From the NCBI RefSeq assembly GCF_918797505.1, contig NC_092799.1, positions 30,888,597 to 30,952,596 of the forward strand: 64,000 bases of DNA, read 5' to 3'. Position 1 is the first letter of the stretch, and each line of letters starts with the position of its first letter. The DNA is from Bemisia tabaci (Eukaryota > Arthropoda > Insecta > Hemiptera > Aleyrodidae). The position numbers and the translations under genes are program-made. Positions 54,117 to 64,000 of this stretch are shown here, piece after piece. The notes beneath the pieces were generated by a model that was given only the letters and a program-made list of their open reading frames with translations, was not told the origin of the DNA and did not search any database.

Positions 54117-54347
54117 CACTTGGAAAAAAAAAAAACCAGTTGGATATAGATTCCAGACTCTTGAAAACATTGACAAGTAAAAATACTCTTGATTCAATTG
54201 GATTTTTGCTTAAATCAAGACGGAATCCGCTTAAATTAAGAGGCTTGGTTCTTAATTTAAGCTAGATTCTGATTGAATCAAGAGTACTTTTTCTTGTCGA
54301 TGTTTGAAGAGTTTGGACTCTACATTCAATGTATTTTTTTTCCAGTG
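54117..54347. mobile_element. MITE family A, copy 14
   Basis: CACTTGG to TCCAGTG hairpin; TG flanks both sides. Confidence 0.88.
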
Positions 54348-55811
54348 TGGATAATAGGCATAAGAAGAATGTTCATACCACAAGATTTAAGTGTTAGTTA
54401 TATCCTCTCCTCCACTGTCGTAGCCCACACTGAAGTCTGGAGGTTTACCTGTCTTAATTTTTAGTACGCCATCAGTTGGCCGGAAGGCATTAAGCCACAT
54501 CAGTTGTTGTCGAATTTGATTGGGCAGTCTAATTTTTTACATGGAAGCGGTCGTGTGGATCTGTGTGCAGACTTCAGTGAATTTTTTGCATTGTGCAAAG
54601 CAAATTCCTTAAAATTTTCAAAGGAATCCACAAAAACGCTATCTTGTTAAAAGTTCAAGTGCCCAGTTAAATTTGGCAGTAGCTTATATGACTTCAGTCT
54701 TCTCCGCTAAACAACTGAAAATTCTGACGACTGCATTTGGTTAGATTTCGGCACATGTATTACTCGGCGTTGTTCCCTAGGTAACGAGGAGGCACTGAAA
54801 GAAAATAAATCTTGTACATATGCTTGAACCCCATAATCAGTCAAAGTTCAGCAAAAATATACCTTCAAATGATCACGACTACATGGAAACATAGCACCCT
54901 CAATCACGGGAATGTCATCGGCAGATATGTATTTTCTAGAAACTGAAGTAGATATGGTTCCTTCCTGCAAAACTTGGTTCGACTGTAGTTTTTCTCCGCT
55001 TTAGTCCATTTTCAAAGGTATCTCAATTTCCATTTTTCTCTCCGCCAAATGAAGAACTGTTTCCAGTCGTCGTCTAACCTTCCCTCTCTTCATCGCCCAC
55101 TGCGACGATGTTGCAGGAAGATATCGCGAAATCAGTCAATTGCATCTCTTTAAACGGTCGACGTCATGAAAGGGCTCCTCCGACAAGTGCCTCTTAAACC
55201 GATCTCAACTCCGAACCGTGTTTCAGGAGATCTCATACGAGGGCGTTCAATCGCGACTTAACAAGTAGTTTCACGTAGTTACCTCCAACATGGATTTCCC
55301 ATAAAATTATACGGAGAGAAATATTTCTATGGCGCAGCGCGTCGTCTCTTGTTTAATGCTCAAATCGCGTTCCACTGAAACTGTTGCGAACAAATCGACG
55401 CTTTAGAAGTTCAAGTAACCGTTACCGCTATTCTTCTCGAGCTCCCCTGTTGACGCTGAAGTTTGGGGGAAGGGGGGTCGGGCTCTGAGCGTTTTCCTGA
55501 ACTTCGAAACGGAGTATGTGATCATTTTTTATCCCCGCCTCCCGGTAAGTAATATAACTCTCCTCGCCGGATTATCAATTCTTGCCCGAATCCATTCCCG
55601 CATCCGCGCGCACAGTGTAATCGCCTGTGCGTAAGTGTTTAAGGATATTGCATCTCAGCCGTTCAATTTATGGATGCTCGACGCGCTAATTCGGTCGGCA
55701 CGAGTGCGGATCGTTCTAAAGCCACGTTTTATCTTAGTTCCAATATTGTCGCAACAGGTGTGCAGGGCTTCTACTACCGGGGAAAACTAAGGGAACAGAA
55801 TTTTGAAGGAA
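54348..55811. other. No recognised gene
   Basis: No supported coding frame, RNA or repeat. Confidence 0.5.
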
Positions 55812-56039
55812 CACTGGAATAAAAAACACATTGGATCTAGAGTCCAGACTCTTGAAAACATTGACAAGAAAAAGGACTCTTGATTCAATCAGACTTAAGC
55901 TTAAATCAAAAGGAAATCCGCTCAAAATAAGAGGTTTGGTTCTTGATTTAAGCTTAAATCTGATTGAATCAAGAGTATTTTTTCTTTTCGTTGTTCTTAA
56001 GAGTCTGGACTCTAGATCCAATGTGTTTTTTTTCCAGCG
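55812..56039. mobile_element. MITE family A, copy 15
   Basis: CACTGG to TTCCAGCG hairpin; AA flanks both sides. The opposed ORFs at 55734-56088 are products of the hairpin. Confidence 0.9.
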
Positions 56040-57178
56040 AAACCCCAGGGAATTTAACGTCGACTTCTGGAATTTTCGCCTTTTCTAAACCCGCGGGTTT
56101 CGTCAATTCGCGCAAAATCAATCCAATGGAAATACTGTAGCAGTGCTCGTAGTACTCTCGTTCAGTCAATTTTTTAAAGTTCTTTGTGTCACAATCTGCA
56201 GAATTAATCGCCATGAGCTATTGTAGAGTATTATCCTATTATCTCACTTTTTTCTTCTTTTCACTTTCAGTCCCATTTTGCTTGACTCAATAATCATTTT
56301 TGACAGGTGTTCATACGTCAAAAAATTACTATTCATCGGATTACCCTAAGCAGTCAAAAATTAATATGAAGTGTCTCTGAAATATGGATTTTTTTGAACG
56401 TCTTCTCAGAGCATCGTACTAAAATTATTTTAGTCAAGAATTATCCATATCGCGGGTAAGCCCCTTATGCCGGCACATATTGTAGAAAGTGAATTGTTCC
56501 CTAATCTAACGTATATTATGTACCAATAAATATTTTGTATGAGCATCAGATACTTAAAATTCGAGATTGGTCACCTCTTTCATCTTAATTCGATTTTTAA
56601 GTGTATAAGATTCATATACACTCAAACAATTTTGTAAATTTTGGAGTACAACGAGTGAGTTACGTTTTTCTGAACCATGGACAATATTATGTGTTTTTGT
56701 TGAACTCTCAAACATTTTTTTCATCGTTCGTAGCTAGTTTATTTCCTCCCCCACCGTGTACTCTGTTCAAGTGACTCCGAAAGGCCGGCCAAAGCGAAAA
56801 GCCTCCAAAACGACCCCCAAATCATATAAAGAGCTTGACAAACGCCGGCTTTTCCTGGTGAAGCACTAAGTTCATTTATAAAAAGGATAGCCACTAAAAT
56901 TTGTCAAGCACATTCATTCCGGTTTAACAAGCTGTAAAAATAGCTCACTCGGTAGGAACAAAAACCGGAAGTAGCCTCCACCACTCGGCATTGCCAAATT
57001 TCCAGCTGATGTATCAATTCTTACTCGAAAGGAACCTGGAAAATTATCTTTACTTCTGTTACCCTATCGCTTGCCTTTAATCGTCTCGTGAATTTAATTT
57101 TTTCAGTTACATTTCAAAATTTTAATAATAATTAAATTTACATTAATTTACAAATTTATGATAGTCAAAAGGGTCGCA
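56040..57178. other. No recognised feature
   Basis: AT-rich; no supported gene. The last ~120 bp would be 3' flank of the minus-strand ORF that follows. Confidence 0.5.
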
Positions 57179-57441
57179 TTACTTTTCTGTTTTCATTCTT
57201 TTGCCATATTCTTCTACTTCCTCTTCCTCACTTCGTGGTGCTCGTCTCTTTTTCAAGAGGTATGAGGAAATGAGGTGAAACACCTGCGCTCTTAGCATGA
57301 TTAAGTCTTCAGAAGATAGACAAGACAGGTCGTGCCGAAATGACTCCAAAGATAGCATCATTGTCACATGTTCATCTGATGGCTCGATGTCCATACGGCA
57401 ATTTTTATAATCCGGACGATAGTTGCCATTAATTGCAAGTT
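57179..57441 (-). CDS. Possible terminal exon with BESS-like segment
   Basis: The minus frame from a possible acceptor (TTCTTGATGTTCAAG) reads through ELAINGNYRPDYKNCR, then DEHVTMMLSLESFRHDLSCL and LRAQVFHLISSYLLKKRR, and ends EEEEVEEYGKRMKTEK. A short helical block of the form ..LSL...L..L......LR..+...I, followed by a basic/acidic tail, resembles the BESS motif that follows MADF DNA-binding domains in insect transcription regulators. No MADF exon was found upstream within the window. An ATG inside (57394) gives 71 codons if it is a small ORF. Assignment is tentative. Confidence 0.35.
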
Positions 57442-58388
57442 CACTTGAACATCAAGAAAACAAACCGTCTCGTGAATTTATATGATCATGTTCCGAAAAA
57501 CTCTGATACGTCTCTCTCTTTTGGAGAAGAGAGCATTATTTTCGAGTCTTTTTAATAATCCGATGGGACAACGGAAATCAATCTTTCATTTATAAAAAAA
57601 CACGCTCAATTTTAAATAATGAACTCTCTTAAGTTCCTTAAAATTACTCAAAAAGAGTTACAATTCTTCACTGGTAATGCATTCCTAGAGCTGCCATAGG
57701 TGCTATAACATGACGTTTTTAGTGGCAAAATCATTCATTTTTGCAGAAAATGCACCTTTATTCTTGATTGAGACATTATGGTGACCTCATGTAGGAACAT
57801 CACATTGAAATTTAAGAACGATGTTTCTCCAGCTTTCATTTTACATTTCCTGTGAGATTTGCTGCTTGAATATATTGCCCATGCATAACATAACACATAA
57901 AGCACTTAAAATGACCGTTATAATTTATGTAGAATTTTATTAGGTGAGCTGGCTTTTTAGCACAATATGTTATGTACTTCCCCCACTTAATTTTCAAAAT
58001 TTTACGCAAGATGAAAACTCCCACTATCGCGTCAGCGCTGTGGGAGGCTGTGTTCGGCGCACGGCGGAACAGGAAATTAAGGGAGGGGGCTTAGTATGAA
58101 TGTTGAATGTCGGTCTTGGAGGTGAATTACGCGAGAAATAGGAGCACTTGGGGAAAACGATACATTATTACAACTAGCCCTACTTTTACTGATCCGTGTA
58201 AATCCTCCTTAAATAATCGATGTAAGGTGCGGCAGCCCACGTTGACAGAAATCGATTCTTTTGTATTTTAAGTGAATGAAATTCTCCGTTGCCAATACTT
58301 GCGAGAATCACTATGAGCGTAGAGCAGTGCGACAGGCATGGACGGACAAACAATTGCTGGGGTCCGTGTTTAGTTGCACGGCCGAGCT
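57442..58388. other. No recognised feature
   Basis: AT-rich; the minus ORF at 57836-58024 has no domain. No MADF exon seen. Confidence 0.45.
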
Positions 58389-58525
58389 ACAGTGGCGTGG
58401 CTTACTTTGTGATAACTCGATTGACCTGCCATTTAAGTCTTCGAAAAAAGATCGATAAACAGGGTGTTCGCAACGAACGCCTTACCATAGCTTCAAATTG
58501 GGAAATATCGATAATCGATCATCGA
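58389..58525. mobile_element. hAT-type family F, diverged copy
   Basis: CAGTGGCGTGGCTTACTTTG, then CCATTTAAG, GATCGATAAACAGGGTGTTCG + CAACGAACGCC and ATATCGATAATCGATC follow the order of F at 46742. The right terminal repeat is not recognisable. Confidence 0.6.
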
Positions 58526-59204
58526 CACTTTGCCCCTAGTGTAGAGCTTATAAAGCGCAACTCTTCAGTAATTCTCGACTTTTAGAGGCAATAGGTGAAT
58601 TTTTGCGATTTTTGATCGATTTTAATAACCAGCGTAAACTTGAAATGAATTCTCAAGTCGGATCTTAAGGCGAAACTCCCAATCTAGGAAGCTTTTGCCA
58701 TCCAAAGGCTTGATTCCTCCGAAGCGACTACAGGCCGCCATTTTGAGGTTTTCACCACACGTTCCACAAATTTCACGATTACGTTACAAATCAGTGAGTT
58801 ACAATACCTGAAAAGACTTAACCTGAAGGAATCTCTAGACTGTCCGTTCTGTGGGTCCGTTAAATGGGTCCCTCCCGAGCGTTAAATTTAAAGAAGAAGT
58901 AGAAGAGACTGAAACTCACCTGAAACAAAAAATTAAAATAGAGAATATAGTATACAATTAATGATTGGCCGCGAAAAAAACTGGTATTTAATAGAAAAAA
59001 CGATTAGTATAATATAATAAAGATCAAGCAGTGAAGTTAGTGAACACCCTCCCCCACCGAAGTAATGGGAATTAGCGGTTCCGGTGTGTGAACCTGGTTG
59101 ACAACGAGTAGTATTAAGAACATACATAGGTGGAAGTCAAATTTTGTAAAGCTGCTTGTATAATATAAGAACTGAGTGAAGCTCGTTATCTCCCCCCAAA
59201 AAAA
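58526..59204. other. No recognised feature
   Basis: No supported gene or repeat. Confidence 0.5.
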
Positions 59205-59645
59205 ATAATATTTTAGACTTTATCAAAATTGCTCGCTTTATAAGTGGTCTAAGTGCTCTGGTGCCGAATGACAGAATCGCAGCTATCCCGGCACGATTTG
59301 GTGATCTCGGTCTAGTTCACTTGATTTTTTAATATATTTAGTCATAATTTAGCTTCTTACCACGTTTTAATGCATAATATTTTAGAATTCATCAAAATTT
59401 CTCTCTTTATAAGTGGTTTTTGGCCTCTAGTGCCGAATAACGGATTCACAGTTATACCGGCACGATTTGGTGATCTCCGTTAAGTTTTTTCGATGTTTAA
59501 CATATCCAGTTTTAATTTAGCTTTTTACCACGTTTCAATGCATAATATTTTAGAATTCATCAAAATCACTCTCTATATAAGCGGTTTTTGGCCTCTGGTG
59601 CCGAATAACGGAACGGCAGTTATCCCGGCACGATTTTGTGATGGC
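59205..59645. repeat. Tandem repeat, 168-169 bp unit, about 2.6 copies
   Basis: ATAATATTTTAGA.TT.ATCA recurs at 59205, 59374 and 59542. Each unit contains CTCTGGTGCCGAATRACRGA and CCGGCACGATTTGGTGAT, the latter two partly inverted to each other (GTGCCG/CGGCAC). Unrelated in sequence to the 162-bp array at 1195. Confidence 0.88.
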
Positions 59646-60964
59646 GATTGAGAGAGTTGAAACAGGGCAATGCGAGGGAACGAGTGGGCCGTGTGACTGT
59701 GGCTTCATTAATCATCTTCCGCTCCTTTTCACATTCAGCCGAGCTTTTAGTACGTAATTAGTTATCTTGCAGCGATGTTGCCGCTTTTGGCGGAAACAAT
59801 CAGCTTCGCACGATTCGCGCGCCCTCTTTCGTCATTTGGCGATATTCAGGGGTATCCGAATGAGCGGAAGTAAATGAACATACCGGTGCGGGTACTCTCT
59901 CTCTGTATGCAAAGAAAACGATTGTTAGCCGAAAATTGTGCGAAACGTCAGCCGTTAAAACGTTCCAGAAATTGATTTCGATCATTGTTTCCGGCCTTGA
60001 AAAAGGGTGATTGCCAAATAGATGATAAAATCTAGGTGAAAGTGAGGTGGAGAAAGTAACTGTGTATTATTTATATTATTGTAACTTACTTTCTAAACTT
60101 TCCTTTTCGTCTACAGAAACGCAACCTGAATGTACCCAGATCTAATCTTCTATAATCCAATTCTTAGAGGTTAACCGGGAATTTCATCGACTTTTCTGTA
60201 ATTCGATGAACCGGACTTCTTATATAAAAAAATAGAGAGAAACAAAAAATGCGTGCTAATCTGACCACCGTTTTGTGTTTAACACTATTGCAGCTGAAGC
60301 ATAAGTACAGAAATGAATATTCCTTTCATAATATAACCCAAGCACAACTTTCTATTCCATTAGTTTAATATGTGAGACATAGTGGGACCAGGATTCAAAA
60401 TATCCAGGCCTGTGTTTTCCCCAGCTCGATCCAACTAAAACTTTTAACAAAGGTAGAAAAAACTCACATCAATCAGATGAATTCGAATTTTTAAAACTCG
60501 TTGGTGTGTATATCTTTCATTAGTTACGGCAACTATACGTCGCAAGTAATTAGCAATTATTGCCGACAATTTGCAAGGTTTTCACATGTTCTTTTGATGA
60601 AGGTTTTATGGGTAAAAAAACGGACCTTCGAAAACATGATCTCGGTTTAGAGCGCCTTCAGTTTTTGTGATACTCTACGCTTCGTCACGGAGTTAGTTTA
60701 ATTGCTCGTCTGATCCAAACCCAACTAAAGTCCCGGATCTCACTTAGGCACTTTGGAGTGTGCCTGTTACTACCATGTTTTTCCTAAAGATTAAGTGTCT
60801 ATTCGTGTCAAAGGTGCAAAAATCCGTACACAATTATTCTTCCATTATTTCCGAATTTTATTCATTACTATTCATTCCCTAGTAGCTCTAAAATTTCCAG
60901 CGACTGATACAATTTGCGGAATTGAATCAGCATTCAAAGTCTCGTGCGTCCTGTTTTTTTTTCC
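59646..60964. other. No recognised gene
   Basis: AT-rich; no supported coding frame or repeat. Confidence 0.5.
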
Positions 60965-60968
60965 TATG

Positions 60969-61748
60969 CTGCCTTGCTAAGGAAGAACGCCGTATGAACA
61001 TTTGAGAGTTGCCAAATTGTCTCCAACGAAATGTTAATTTTTAAGGAGCGTTATGAATATTTTCCCTCTAAATGGACCACTAGACAAGGTACAAATTCAT
61101 TCTGATTCATGTTTCCTAACCAAAATTTCACGTGGAAAAAGATTTGCGCAATGAAAATTACTGAAACCAACTCCTAACGAAGATATTAACGTTTTTATTT
61201 CACATTGGTTACGAGGAATTTGAACTGCCACCTCACAAGAAACTCAAAGCTCTACGTGAGTAAAATCGTGCACTACAACGGTTTCAGCAAGCTCCTCAAT
61301 CGAGCAATGTTCTTTTCCCACCATGTGTTGTTCAAACTATTAGCAATTTCCTATAGCTGAGCCAAAGCGTCGAGATTGAGGTTGTCAGATTTTTATATCG
61401 CAGAGACTGTCATGATACCGTTTATCGCGCGATGTGAACCCCGTCAAGCATTGAGTTTTCATGAGCGGATGGTTTGAATTCACGCATTAAGAATCATTAA
61501 ATATCTTCGTAAGGAGTTAATTTCGGTAATTTTTGTTGTGCGCATCACATTTTGCACACAGCAATTTTGGTGAGGAAACATGTATTAGAATGCTGAAATT
61601 CGTACCTTGTCTAGTGGTCCATTGTGAATGAAATTCTGTGAAAAATTGGGAGGGAAATTTCCACAAGTTTTCCAGGAACTTCGCATCATATTAAAGGCAA
61701 CTTGGCAACGCCGGAAGGTTCATACGGCGTTTTCCCATAGCACGGCAG
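60969..61748. mobile_element. MITE family B, copy 6, split by a D element
   Basis: CTGCCTTGCTAAGGAAGAAC at the left and CATAGCACGGCAG at the right. TATG flanks both sides (60965-60968 and 61749-61752). Without the insert it would be about 230 bp. Confidence 0.9.
61073..61621. mobile_element. MITE family D, copy 2, 549 bp, nested in B
   Basis: TGGACCACTAGACAAGGTAC and its inverse at the right end. The interior AAGATATTAACGTTTTTATTT-type block matches copy 1 at 37698. It is younger than the B element around it. Confidence 0.9.
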
Positions 61749-61752
61749 TATG

Positions 61753-63144
61753 GCAGTCCTCAATCGTATCCGACTTACGAATGTGGGCGGAAAATCAGAT
61801 GAGTTGCTGGAGCGCAAGTTACGCTCCTCCGATTAAAAAGGAAGGATGGCTCGAAGAGGGATCGCGGAAATTAATATTTTTAATGCGTTTTTGACGATGA
61901 ATTACATGCGGCTGTCTCGCGGCAAGAATATATTTTTATTACTGTCAGTTTATATAGCTCGTGGCACACTCCAGATGACGCCCGTCTATGGGGCTTTGCT
62001 TTATGGCCAAAGTTTTTATTCGCTCGAGAAACGGCCACGCGATGATTAACGTTCCTCAAAAACCGGACGGTAAAGCACTATTGTTTGAACAAGCCTACAA
62101 AAAAGTCGTACTCTGGCGATACAATATTTTGGAGTTTTTCAGTGTCCTACGCAAAGTATGTTTTATCTCCATTCTTTCAGCAGAAATATTTTTAACCATC
62201 GCTACCGATTCGTGCACTCTAAACTGGATTAATAAGTAGTTATTTTCGCCGATCCAATGATCCCTAGTTGATGCTGTACACCGAAGTAATGGGTTCTCAC
62301 ATTAACTAATGGGCGCTGCAACTATCAATAATCTAGCCTTTTGAAGGATTAGCTTTTTCCCATTGCTTTTAAACTCTGTACTGTTTTTCCTCTTTCAACT
62401 GCGAGATTTTTAAGCTATAGCACCTATTGTCAGGGGTTTTAAATGAACATTGAAAGTACAACGTGATTAATGAGTCATGTCTGCCAGTGGCATCATCATA
62501 GTAGCTGCTGTGGTCAGTACTATGCGAAAAAATGTGTTGGCATTTTCAACGCTAATTTGTTTGGTGTATATCAGTGGAACTAAGGAGCTGGCGAATTTTA
62601 TTTTTCTCTTTTTTTCTTTCCTCTTTCTTGTTTTTTTTTCTTTCGTGAAAAGCATACTCAATGCCGAGTAAAAACATGATTTGCCCTTTAAGGCATGAAT
62701 GAATTTTGGATCTTGGATTTTGCATGACACTAATCAACTTTGTATCTTGCATGAAAAACAAAGCGTACCATCCCCCCCCCCCAAAAAAAAAAAAATTATA
62801 TTTTTCGAAATTAGTTATTATAGAATTATTATATAGAATAAAGACCGATATAAAAATATACAAAATCATGCCTCAGAGGAAATATTCTATATTTATAAAC
62901 TGCAAAAGTACGTTGTCACGAATAAGCAGTACCATGCCACAGACGATTATGTGATGGAAAAGTCAGGGGATTTTAGTTTCCGAAAAAACCAAGGAATTTT
63001 GAAATCCTGCATGGAAAAGTTGTCACCCTAAGGTAAATGTATATTCGAAAGTGTTCCAAGTATGATTAAAAATGAAAGCGTAGATTATTCGAGGTGCTTG
63101 AGAGTGTCCCCGCGGAATGGAGGCTTTCGCTAGCGGGTTACCCA
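61753..63144. other. No recognised gene
   Basis: ORFs at 61846-62239 and 62467-62954 have no motif; several depend on a C-run/A-run at 62769-62796. Confidence 0.45.
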
Positions 63145-63148
63145 AATA

Positions 63149-63404
63149 CTGCCGTGCTAAGGAAGAACGCCGTATGCGCATTTAGACGTTGCCAAGTTTC
63201 TTTCGACAAAAACCGAATTTACTGGGAAAATTGCGAATATAATTTTCCAAAAGTTTCAGACAACTTAACGCACAGTTTCATCTAGAAGTTCTGAAAATTT
63301 CCAGGAAAAATATGCTTGAATGTAGTCATTAATGCATGCGTTATCGAGGGAAATTTGGTGGCAAATCTTGGATGTTTGTAAGGCGTTCTTCCTTAGAACG
63401 GCAG
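63149..63404. mobile_element. MITE family B, copy 7
   Basis: CTGCCGTGCTAAGGAAGAAC to CTTCCTTAGAACGGCAG; AATA on both sides. The I element begins eight bases after its end. Confidence 0.92.
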
Positions 63405-63411
63405 AATATAC

Positions 63412-63723
63412 TAGAGTCCCTCTATACTGAGAGTCAAGACAGTGTGAATCCATTTCTGATTGGTTTATGTATTTTAGGCCTTCATTGTGTCACAAACGGA
63501 AATAAAGATTACATTATCCCCGATTGCAAAGATTATAATCTGGAATCGACCAGGGAATTACGGGTTCGGCAAAGAACAAACGGAATGAGACAAGGAACGG
63601 AGAAAGGCATTTGAGAATGGGCCGATCAAAGATTACAAAAAACGTTCAATTTTTGTAATCTTTATTCGTATTTGTGTCTCCGTGAGGGGGTGTTTTCTTG
63701 ACTCTCAGTATAAAGGGACTCTA
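63412..63723. mobile_element. hAT-type MITE family I, copy 2, 312 bp
   Basis: TAGAGTCCCTCTATACTGAG and its inverse; perfect 8-bp duplication GAATATAC at 63404-63411 and 63724-63731. Same length as copy 1 at 30128 and inverted relative to it. Confidence 0.94.
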
Positions 63724-63731
63724 GAATATAC

Positions 63732-64000
63732 CTGCCTCATAAAGATTCGTATATTTTGACGGCGGGGGCGTGGCCACGATCAAACAAAAACCCTCGGGGA
63801 AATTCAAATTCCTTCGCACGATTGCGAGGCGCGTGACACTTTCGGGACCCGCCTCGGGCGAAGGGATGAACAATTTGATTATGGCCCATACCGATGACAA
63901 ACATTTGATCACCCTTTCAGGCCTTATCCCGTGGCCGTAAGCTAGTTATCTTCCCGTCGCAGCCAAACGCCCTCCGAGTAGACGTTACCTTGCGTATCGG
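63732..64000. other. No recognised feature
   Basis: GC-richer end of the window; no supported gene. Confidence 0.5.

Overview
This window looks like a stretch of an AT-rich, very transposon-rich insect nuclear genome. The LINE, Helitron, hAT-like and BTB-exon protein remnants are animal types. A nuclear copy of mitochondrial trnY-trnC-cox1 reads with the invertebrate mitochondrial code. The dense short inverted-repeat elements suggest a hemipteran, perhaps a whitefly such as Bemisia; that is an inference from family resemblance and was not tested. I see no complete host gene, no bacterial gene organisation and no CRISPR array. Only four protein signals might be live or recently live: a transposase-like ORF cut by the left edge (1-675, minus), an intact 227-codon ORF that may be an old viral insertion (20096-20779, minus), a possible terminal exon with a BESS-like segment (57179-57441, minus), and two tandem BTB-domain exons (13065-13269 and 13545-13749, plus).

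Most of the sequence is short non-autonomous DNA transposons, named here by letter. A: ~230 bp, ends CACTGG/CCAGTG, 17 copies or fragments. B: ~250 bp, ends near CTGCCGTG, 4-bp target duplications, 7 copies. C, E, F, G, H, L, M, T: other palindromic families. D: ~550 bp, ends TGGACCACT. J: 137 bp, 4-bp duplications. I and N: hAT-type, perfect 8-bp duplications. P, Q, R: CACTG-ended families with 2-bp flank matches.

Layout. 1-9.7 kb: transposase-like ORF, a 162-bp tandem repeat and scattered MITEs. 9.9-14.7 kb: a LINE scrap, then a Helitron helicase pseudogene split by a 5'-truncated LINE with an 11-bp target duplication, then duplicated BTB-type exons and a solo LTR with a 5-bp target duplication. 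18.3-19.3 kb: a LINE endonuclease fragment. 20.1-20.8 kb: the intact unassigned ORF. 20.85-24.47 kb: a 3.6-kb foldback element whose right end is a 33-bp tandem array. 26.7-32.5 kb: P, N, Q, I and A elements and a LINE 3' end. 34-47 kb: MITE clusters, the mitochondrial insertion at 39.2-39.45 kb, hAT and MULE transposase scraps. 48-64 kb: R, M, A, F, B, D and I elements, a frameshifted hAT-like pseudogene and a 168-bp tandem repeat.

The parts do not form a pathway. They are layers of insertions, and several nestings give relative ages: LINE into Helitron; B into one arm of the foldback, with the other arm as the empty site; D into B; a tRNA-box-containing MITE into A; L against a MULE fragment; H against L.
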